DNA from: DASPJQ01 sp035299065
Lineage (GTDB): Bacteria > Bacteroidota > Bacteroidia > Flavobacteriales_D > UBA2798
NCBI GenBank assembly: GCA_035299065.1
Contig: DATGXI010000014.1
Coordinates: forward strand, 1 to 43,292
DNA length: 43,292 nt
Direction of reading: 5' to 3'
In this document: positions 34,673 through 40,820 of the stretch, piece by piece
Numbering within the stretch: the first letter of the stretch is position 1
Layout of the letters: each line of letters opens with the position of its first letter
Notes under the pieces: generated by a model
The model's database searches: none
The model's input: only the letters and a program-made list of their open reading frames with translations
Told to the model about the DNA's origin: nothing
Position numbers and translations under genes: made by a program

Positions 34673-35767
34673 TTATCTGGTAATTTCCACTGGTTTTGTA
34701 GGAGGGGCGTTTTTATTGCGTAAAAGCACCTGTTCGTGCATATTAGCAACCAAAAGATCAAATGCAATTTGTACAGGCGTGCCTTCCTGCAACACAGCCG
34801 GGCGTCCAACATCACCACTTTCACGAATGCTTTGAACCAGGGGAATTTGGCCCAGTAAGGGGATGCCAAGCTCAGTGGCAAGATTTGTTGCACCGTCCTT
34901 ACCAAAAATATAATACTTGTTTTCGGGAAGTTCGGCAGGTGTAAACCAAGCCATATTTTCAATCATGCCAATAACAGGAATATTGATGTTTTCCATTTTA
35001 AACATGGCAACACCTTTACGTGCATCGGCCAACGCAACACCTTGCGGTGTACTTACAATAACCGCACCTGTGAGTGGCAATGTTTGTACCAATGATAAAT
35101 GAATATCGCCCGTACCAGGAGGTAAATCAATAAGCATATAATCCAAAGGGCCCCACCAACAATCAGTGAACATTTGGTTAAGGGCACGCGAAGCAACAGG
35201 ACCGCGCCATACAACTGCCTGGTTTAAATCGGCAAAAAAACCAATAGACATTATTTTGACACCGTAATTTTCAATTGGCGTCATGTAGTTTTTTCCATCA
35301 ACAGTTACCATTGCCGGTTTTTCAAACTGCAGGTCAAACATAATGGGTTGTGAAGGGCCATAAATATCGGCATCAACCAGGCCTACAGTGAAACCTTTTT
35401 TTGCAAGGCCAGCTGCAATGTTGGCTGTTACGGTTGATTTACCAACCCCGCCTTTTCCTGAAGCGATGGCAATAATATTTTTTACACCCGGCAAAATTTT
35501 ACGTTGATCAATGTCGCGGTCACTTCCAAGAGCAACTGCATTTACAGTTACCTTAAAGTTTTTTCCATGTACCCGTTCAATTGCAAATTTACACGCCTCT
35601 TCCATGCGTTTGCGGTTGTGCATGGCAGGATTACTTAGCTTCACTGTAAATGAAATTTCAGTACCGTTTACCTGTACATCTGAAACCAGGTTTAATGTTA
35701 CAATGTCCTTTTTCAGGTCGGGTTCTACAACATTTTTAAGCGCTTCAAGGACCTTTGCGGCATCCAT
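34673..35767 (-). CDS. Mrp/ApbC-family Fe-S cluster carrier ATPase
   Basis: Cytoplasmic P-loop ATPase that carries Fe-S clusters to apo-proteins. The start at 35767 (MDAAKVLEALKNVVEPDL) gives 364 residues; the frame extended to 35788 adds seven residues that look non-family. An N-terminal MIP18-like domain (1-80) precedes the deviant Walker A SGKGGVGKST (103-112), the DADIYGPSQP switch and the DLPPGTGD segment. The region that carries the CxxC cluster ligands in E. coli ApbC and Nbp35 here reads ENMAWFTPAELPENKYY, without Cys. I think this is the usual Bacteroidota form, but it leaves the cluster ligands undefined. Co-transcribed with the NifU-like gene. Confidence 0.94.
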   Translation of the reverse strand: MDAAKVLEALKNVVEPDLKKDIVTLNLVSDVQVNGTEISFTVKLSNPAMHNRKRMEEACKFAIERVHGKNFKVTVNAVALGSDRDIDQRKILPGVKNIIAIASGKGGVGKSTVTANIAAGLAKKGFTVGLVDADIYGPSQPIMFDLQFEKPAMVTVDGKNYMTPIENYGVKIMSIGFFADLNQAVVWRGPVASRALNQMFTDCWWGPLDYMLIDLPPGTGDIHLSLVQTLPLTGAVIVSTPQGVALADARKGVAMFKMENINIPVIGMIENMAWFTPAELPENKYYIFGKDGATNLATELGIPLLGQIPLVQSIRESGDVGRPAVLQEGTPVQIAFDLLVANMHEQVLLRNKNAPPTKPVEITR

Positions 35768-35848
35768 ATTTTTTCGTTTAAAGATCAATTTTTTTCTAAA
35801 TGTAAGTGGTTTTCACTGAATACCGCCTGTTTTTTTTACTCCTGTTAA

Positions 35849-35882
35849 TTTGTTTTGTACTGCGTAAAAAGGCGTATATTTG
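35849..35882 (+). promoter_or_regulatory. Promoter of the PagL-like gene, very short leader
   Basis: TATATTTG (35875-35882) is a perfect -7 element, with TTTG boxes at 35849-35852 (22-nt spacer) and 35854-35857 (17-nt spacer), both within the allowed distance. Transcription would begin a few bases before the ATG at 35892, so the mRNA is nearly leaderless. Confidence 0.6.
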
Positions 35883-35891
35883 ACTTAGGGA

Positions 35892-37001
35892 ATGACCTTA
35901 TTTTTACGAAGTTATATAATTATTTGCTCCTTTATTTGCCCGGGTGTTTTACACGCGCAGGACACCCTTGGCGTAAAAAAAATTAACTCCCCTGAAATTG
36001 GTGTTAAAACGCAATTAGGGTACCTGGCCATTCACAGCACAAAAATGATTGCCCTTGTTGAAGGGCATGCAACATCATTTGAACTTTATGCCGAGAAAAT
36101 TACGACTGGTAAAAAAAATTGGCATCAGGCATATCGCATTCCCAGTGTTGGTTTGAGCGCGCAATTAATGGCTTTTGGAAATCCTGTTCAAATGGGTAAG
36201 GCTTTTTCGCTAATACCTTACATGAAATTGCATTTAGCAAAGCGCAGGCATTTTGAATTAAACACACGTTTGGGAGCAGGATTGGGATACCTTACTAAAT
36301 ATTTTGACCGCATTGAAAACAATAAAAATTCAGCTATTGCATCACCCTTAAATGCTGCTATCAGCATAAATCTTGAACCGGAATGGAAAACCAGGTATAT
36401 AGACCTTGGTTTAGGTATAAGTTTTATTCATTTCTCAAATGGAGCCTTTAAAACACCCAACATGGGTTTTAATATTCCGTCACTTAGTTTTTCTTTGGGA
36501 TACAAATTCAACCATCAGCAACCGGTTGAGAACAAGCAAAAAGTTTTTAATGAATTTCAAAAGAAAAATTATTTTGACCTCATGGCCATTGGTGGCGTAA
36601 AAGAGATCATGCCTTCAGGTGGTCCAAAATATGGTTTTGGAGGCATTCACTTTCAATACCGAAGGCATTATTCAGTCAAATCAAATTTTTTAGCAATAGC
36701 CGATGTGAATTACAATGCCGGTTATGTACGGGCCTATAAAAATAAATACAAAGTAGATGTAAAGCAGGCTTCGGGTATAAGGGCTGGAATTGGAATAGGT
36801 TACGGACTCTCATTTGACAGGCTATGCCTGAGTATACAGAATGGGATTTACCTTTATGATCAACTTGATTATGATGGTATTTTTTACCACCGTGTGGCCG
36901 CCCGGTACTATTTTGACAATGGTTTTATTGCAGGTTTTTCCCTTGATACACATTTTGCTACGGCCGATGTGGTAGAACTGGGATTTGGGTATTCGTTTTA
37001 A
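35892..37001 (+). CDS. PagL-like acyloxyacyl hydrolase/lipid A deacylase (outer membrane)
   Basis: A 369-residue predicted outer-membrane barrel. Signal peptide (1-22, cut before Gln23), then alternating-hydrophobic strands ending in an aromatic C-terminal residue (VELGFGYSF). The region LGLGISFIHFSNGAFKTPN contains His180 and Ser182 as His-x-Ser, which corresponds to the catalytic His-Ser pair of PagL-type lipid A 3-O-deacylases. The Bacteroidota homologues are annotated acyloxyacyl hydrolases. The third catalytic residue cannot be assigned with confidence. It would remodel lipid A in the outer membrane. A longer second half (190-369) repeats the barrel-like pattern, twice the size of classical PagL (~150). 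Confidence 0.72.
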   Translation: MTLFLRSYIIICSFICPGVLHAQDTLGVKKINSPEIGVKTQLGYLAIHSTKMIALVEGHATSFELYAEKITTGKKNWHQAYRIPSVGLSAQLMAFGNPVQMGKAFSLIPYMKLHLAKRRHFELNTRLGAGLGYLTKYFDRIENNKNSAIASPLNAAISINLEPEWKTRYIDLGLGISFIHFSNGAFKTPNMGFNIPSLSFSLGYKFNHQQPVENKQKVFNEFQKKNYFDLMAIGGVKEIMPSGGPKYGFGGIHFQYRRHYSVKSNFLAIADVNYNAGYVRAYKNKYKVDVKQASGIRAGIGIGYGLSFDRLCLSIQNGIYLYDQLDYDGIFYHRVAARYYFDNGFIAGFSLDTHFATADVVELGFGYSF

Positions 37002-37085
37002 TTTTCATCAGTAATTGCCTTCAAAACGTTCAAAGGCAAATCGTAACGTGTTAACAAAGGTTCTGAAAAACAGCCGTTTTTGGCG

Positions 37086-37093
37086 TAACTTTG
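37086..37093 (+). promoter_or_regulatory. Probable -7 element of the MORN-variant gene
   Basis: TAACTTTG matches TAnnTTTG. The possible -33 region (TTCTG about 20 nt upstream) is weak. It lies about 100 nt before the ATG at 37191. Confidence 0.4.
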
Positions 37094-37190
37094 TGGCGCG
37101 AATCTTGTTATATTCATACCATATGAAATACCTTGCTGCATGAGTTATTTACGCTTGGTACTGAATATAACCATTAAAAAAAGTTTCCAT

Positions 37191-38165
37191 ATGAAAAAGT
37201 ACAGCATCATTTTTACTTGCTTTAGCCTAATGACTACTCATGCTGCCATTGCACAGGAGTATGTTGAGCCTGCAAAAGGCAATGAAAAAACAACTACCAA
37301 TCCGAACGAAAAAAATAAAAGCCAGGAAAATGAATTTGAAGTAGACTGCAATTCTGATCTTGAGTACGACCAGGATGCTGACATGGTGTACCACATGAAA
37401 ACGTCAAAACCCTTTACGGGAACATGCAGGTCATACTACGAAGATGGAAGCATGGAAATGGAAACAAAATTTGTAAAAGGTAAAATTGATGGTGAATCAA
37501 CCAAGCTTTACAAACCAAATGACAAAGGGCAACAGTTTAAAGAATATCAGTTAAACTATGTTTTGGGAAATCCGGAAGGAACGTGGGAATATTTTTATGA
37601 TAATGGACGAAGGGCCTGGACAGAGACGTATAAGGGTGGATTCAAAGATGGCCCGTGCAATTATTTCTATTCAGACGGCAAACCAAAAAAGGAAGAGTTG
37701 TGGAAAGGAAATTTAAAAAATGGTGTTTGTAAAGAATATTACCCCGGTGGAAAAATAAAACAGGAAATTGAATACAAGGATGGAATAATGAATGGACTTT
37801 TCAAAACCTATTATGAGAACGGTCAAATTGAATACGAAGCAAAATACATTAACGGTGTACAGGATGGTGAAATCAATATGTATTATCAAAACGGTCAAAT
37901 GAGCTCACAGCTTTATTACAAAATGGGAGTTGAAACGGGTGAATGGAAAACCTGGTTTGACGATGCAAAAGAACGGTCAAATTGCAAATACGTTATTACA
38001 AAAAAAGAAGGAAAAGAAGTTGGCGTAAAGGACGGTATTGCCAAAGAATTTTACAAAGATGGACAGCTTAAAAAAGAAGAAAAATGGGTAATGGGCAAGC
38101 GCCACAGCATTGAGGCCTATGATGAATTTGGTAATAAACTGGATCCTGATGAAATTAAAGATTGA
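37191..38165 (+). CDS. MORN-variant repeat (YwqK-like) secreted protein
   Basis: A 324-residue secreted protein with a signal peptide (MKKYSIIFTCFSLMTTHAAIAQ; ATG at 37191 preferred over the upstream frame start). It consists of about eight short repeats of the form GxxxGxWxxYYxNGxxxxExxYxxG, for example LEGTWEYFYDNGRRAWTE-like, CKEYYPGGKIKQEIEYKDG and FKTYYENGQIEYEAKYING. These match the MORN-variant (PF07661) repeats. Proteins of this type are often annotated as YwqK-type antitoxins, but no toxin gene is adjacent and the leader peptide argues for an envelope location. Function unknown. Confidence 0.85.
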   Translation: MKKYSIIFTCFSLMTTHAAIAQEYVEPAKGNEKTTTNPNEKNKSQENEFEVDCNSDLEYDQDADMVYHMKTSKPFTGTCRSYYEDGSMEMETKFVKGKIDGESTKLYKPNDKGQQFKEYQLNYVLGNPEGTWEYFYDNGRRAWTETYKGGFKDGPCNYFYSDGKPKKEELWKGNLKNGVCKEYYPGGKIKQEIEYKDGIMNGLFKTYYENGQIEYEAKYINGVQDGEINMYYQNGQMSSQLYYKMGVETGEWKTWFDDAKERSNCKYVITKKEGKEVGVKDGIAKEFYKDGQLKKEEKWVMGKRHSIEAYDEFGNKLDPDEIKD

Positions 38166-38272
38166 TCTTTTATACACCTTTAATAATCAGTTTATTTAAA
38201 TTCAAATATTTCATTTTCAATATTTTATCTCGTTTTAAAGCGAGTTGTAGTAATCAGTTTTAAATTACCCGA

Positions 38273-38303
38273 TTTCGCACCATGTTATGCGTGCATACTT
38301 TTG
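38273..38303 (+). promoter_or_regulatory. Promoter of the tandem lipoprotein operon
   Basis: TTTC (38273-38276), a 19-nt spacer and TACTTTTG (38296-38303), which matches TAnnTTTG. The leader would be about 12 nt before the ATG at 38322. Confidence 0.5.
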
Positions 38304-38321
38304 AGTCATAAACTTAATGTT

Positions 38322-38927
38322 ATGAACTCAATTGCGAAACTTATTATTACAACTGCATCGGCCCTTCTTCTCATGCAATCATGCAACATGTCAAAGCATT
38401 ACGCAAACCTGCGCATTGATCATGATGACGAGCCATTCACCGCAACAACAAAACAAGCTTCTTCATCAGGCCCGGTTGAAAAACCAACCATTGAGACTAT
38501 TGTTTTTGAAAACGAAATCAAGACTTGCGATTCCCTGGGAACTCAATCGGTACCTAACACACATGCCGAAACGAAAAAAAGCCTGAAAAAAACAGCACAC
38601 AAACCAACCCCTTACAAAAAAGCATTATCCACAACCAATACCTGTTCAAAAAAAACAAGTCCGCTTGTAAAAAATAAAAAACGCATTAAACTTCGTATAC
38701 CTGGTTCAGCCCAAAAGGAAATGACCATTGATGATTGGGGAACCGTGGGCCTTATTGTTACGGGGCTTGCCTTTATTGCTGCCATTATTATTACCGGATC
38801 TTTTCTTCAGGCCCTGCTTCTTGCATGGGCAGTACTTCAGTTTTGTTTCACCCTGATTGCCATTGGAGCAATTATTTATGCCATTGGTTGGTTCCTGTGG
38901 TTTATTAGCGGTGGCTTTTTAGCATGA
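38322..38927 (+). CDS. Lipoprotein with conserved CNMSKHYAN motif, copy 1
   Basis: Unrecognised 201-residue protein. A lipoprotein signal ends LLLMQSC with Cys21, and right after the lipidated Cys comes CNMSKHYANLRIDH. A polar, Lys/Thr-rich middle (about 36-130) leads to a hydrophobic C-terminal region (about 135-201) with two or three membrane-like segments (GLIVTGLAFIAAIIITG, LLLAWAVLQFCFTLIAIG). The start is taken at the ATG at 38322; the frame begins earlier with a TTG. The next gene, 19 nt downstream, is a paralogue with the same layout. The combination of a lipidated N-terminus and a membrane-embedded C-terminus with a disordered basic linker is unusual. Confidence 0.8.
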   Translation: MNSIAKLIITTASALLLMQSCNMSKHYANLRIDHDDEPFTATTKQASSSGPVEKPTIETIVFENEIKTCDSLGTQSVPNTHAETKKSLKKTAHKPTPYKKALSTTNTCSKKTSPLVKNKKRIKLRIPGSAQKEMTIDDWGTVGLIVTGLAFIAAIIITGSFLQALLLAWAVLQFCFTLIAIGAIIYAIGWFLWFISGGFLA

Positions 38928-38946
38928 ATCAACTAAAAAAAACAAA

Positions 38947-39543
38947 ATGAAAACACGTATAAAATACTTGTTGATTATGGGTGCAATTACACTCACCCAA
39001 TCCTGCAACATGTCAAGGCATTACGCCAACATGCGCATTAACCATTGCAATGAAATTGTGCAGGAAAAACAAGTGCCAATGGTAAAAGCATCCACTAACA
39101 AAACTCTTCCTGTAATATCTAAGACCGATTCATGCATGACCATTCCAATTATTGGAACAGAAAAGCAGGTGGAATTGACTGATGCGCCTGCTCAGAAAAA
39201 CTCTTTAACAACAGAACTGGCTACCGAAAAAAAAGAAACACGAAAAACGTTCTATGTATACGTGAAAAAGAAAAACATTTTTTCTGTTCACAAAGCAAAA
39301 AAAATGATTCTGAAACAAAATTTTTATGAGGCAAAAAGCAAACCGGATTTAGGTGGGTTACTGGCCGACTTAGGCTGGATGCTTGTAACCGCAGTGCTGG
39401 TTGTGGTTATCGTCTTAACCTGGGAATTCCTGGCGGCCTTTTGGATTGCGCTTGGTGCCATTTTCCTTGTAGTTCTTGGTATTGTAATAGGATTTGCAAT
39501 AATAATAGGAGGTTTGCTTAAGATTATTTTTGAAGGCCGGTAA
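38947..39543 (+). CDS. Lipoprotein with conserved CNMSRHYAN motif, copy 2
   Basis: A 198-residue paralogue of the upstream gene. The lipoprotein signal ends LTQSC with Cys20, followed by CNMSRHYANMRINH. The middle is again Lys/Thr-rich, with a segment KTFYVYVKKKNIFSVHK not found in copy 1. The C-terminal 65 residues hold two strongly hydrophobic stretches (WMLVTAVLVVVIVLTWEFLA and ALGAIFLVVLGIVIGFAIII). The sequence between the motif and the membrane region is poorly conserved between copies. Co-transcribed with copy 1; convergent with the oxidoreductase gene, with a CCTGAA/TTCAGG mini-hairpin at 39561-39574 between them. Confidence 0.8.
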   Translation: MKTRIKYLLIMGAITLTQSCNMSRHYANMRINHCNEIVQEKQVPMVKASTNKTLPVISKTDSCMTIPIIGTEKQVELTDAPAQKNSLTTELATEKKETRKTFYVYVKKKNIFSVHKAKKMILKQNFYEAKSKPDLGGLLADLGWMLVTAVLVVVIVLTWEFLAAFWIALGAIFLVVLGIVIGFAIIIGGLLKIIFEGR

Positions 39544-39569
39544 AAAAGATTAATTCAGTGCCTGAAAAT

Positions 39570-40697
39570 TCAGGAGCCCGAAACCAGTGCCGATAACTCT
39601 TTTCCCACTAAACTTCCCAGCGCAACTCCCATTCCACCCATTCTTACACCGCAAAACACATTGCTGGAAATTGATTTAACAATGGTTTTCTTTTCATCGC
39701 CAACTCCCATTGTTCCACTCCATCGCATGTCTACCTCAAACTTCTGCCCTGGTAAAATAACTTCTTTAAGAAGATTTTCAAGTTTGTTTTGTACAAGGTT
39801 GGTGAGTCCTTTTTCATAGGTAAATTCAGTTTCAAAATCAAGGTTACGACCACCACCAAATAAAACACGGTCACTCCCAATATTCCTGAAATAATAATAT
39901 CCCTGGTCGTAATGAAAACTTCCCCTGAATTTTAACTGTTCAAGCGGTTTTGTCACCAGCACCTGTGCGCGTGCCGGTCTCACATTTAAATCTGGCAACA
40001 ATTTTTTGGCGAATCCGTTGGTGGTTATTACCAATTTTCTGCAGGTAAAGTCGAAATCTTGCTGCGTATGTACATACACGTTAGTTCCTGTATCGTCAAA
40101 CGAAAGCGCTTCGAGCCCGAAATAAATTTTCACACCCAGTGATCGCGCAAGCTCAAGCAACGTCTTCATCATGGCACCTGTATCAACCTGGCCCTCGTAA
40201 TTGTTTTTGATCATGCCTGCTAAACCGGCAAAACCAAATGCGTCAATTTGCGCAGAGGCATTGCTGTAAACATTCCTGCCAATTTCTGCTTCAAAAGCCT
40301 TGTTAAGCTCAACCGATTTTTCAAAATACCGCTCAAAATCGCTTTTTTGGGTAAAAACCTCATAACCACCTGAATTTTCGTAAACTAGATTATTATCACC
40401 GACCATTTCCCTCAAAAGCCCCAATCCCTGATATCTTTTTACGGCCAAATCCAAAACAACGTTTGAAGGCCATTTTTGAAGATCATCAACCAGTTCAGAG
40501 ACACTGCCAAAACAGCAAAATCCTGCATTTTTTGTACTGGCCCCGTCCGGCAAAAAACCTTTCTCAATCACAACAACATCACTTTCAGGGCTTTGCTTTT
40601 TTATAAAAACAGCTGTTGCAAGGCCTACAATGCCTGAGCCTACAATACAAAAATCGGGTGTATCAATAAAATGTTTGCGTTCCCAGTAACTAAGCAT
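39570..40697 (-). CDS. FAD-dependent oxidoreductase (DAO family)
   Basis: A 375-residue flavoprotein of the D-amino-acid-oxidase/glycine-oxidase-like family. The dinucleotide-binding motif GSGIVG lies at 20-25, followed by VVVIEKG for the ribose-binding Glu. Further family traits are GASTKNAGF (flavin-contact region), a substrate-binding beta domain, and the C-terminal RMGGMGVALGSLVG glycine-rich stretch that contacts FAD. The substrate (amino acid, sarcosine-like or other) is not determined. The gene is alone on the minus strand and convergent with the lipoprotein operon. Confidence 0.92.
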   Translation of the reverse strand: MLSYWERKHFIDTPDFCIVGSGIVGLATAVFIKKQSPESDVVVIEKGFLPDGASTKNAGFCCFGSVSELVDDLQKWPSNVVLDLAVKRYQGLGLLREMVGDNNLVYENSGGYEVFTQKSDFERYFEKSVELNKAFEAEIGRNVYSNASAQIDAFGFAGLAGMIKNNYEGQVDTGAMMKTLLELARSLGVKIYFGLEALSFDDTGTNVYVHTQQDFDFTCRKLVITTNGFAKKLLPDLNVRPARAQVLVTKPLEQLKFRGSFHYDQGYYYFRNIGSDRVLFGGGRNLDFETEFTYEKGLTNLVQNKLENLLKEVILPGQKFEVDMRWSGTMGVGDEKKTIVKSISSNVFCGVRMGGMGVALGSLVGKELSALVSGS

Positions 40698-40753
40698 TCC
40701 AAAAGTGGTTTAAGTAGTAAATATTTACGCCCAAAAATTGAACGAATTTAGGT

Positions 40754-40761
40754 TATATTTG
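40754..40761 (+). promoter_or_regulatory. Probable -7 element of the repeat-rich carboxypeptidase-regulatory/TPR gene
   Basis: TATATTTG matches TAnnTTTG exactly, 60 nt before the ATG at 40821. No TTTG box was found at 17-23 nt; TTTA occurs 26 nt upstream. Confidence 0.4.
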
Positions 40762-40820
40762 TATATGGTATAAAGACACGCATGTTGGAGCAACTTTATA
40801 ACCTTGTGGGGAGAATCAAA

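Noticed and set aside
37191..38165. MORN-variant gene as an antitoxin of a toxin-antitoxin pair
   Set aside because: Family annotation suggests it, but no toxin-like small gene is next to it and the protein has a signal peptide.
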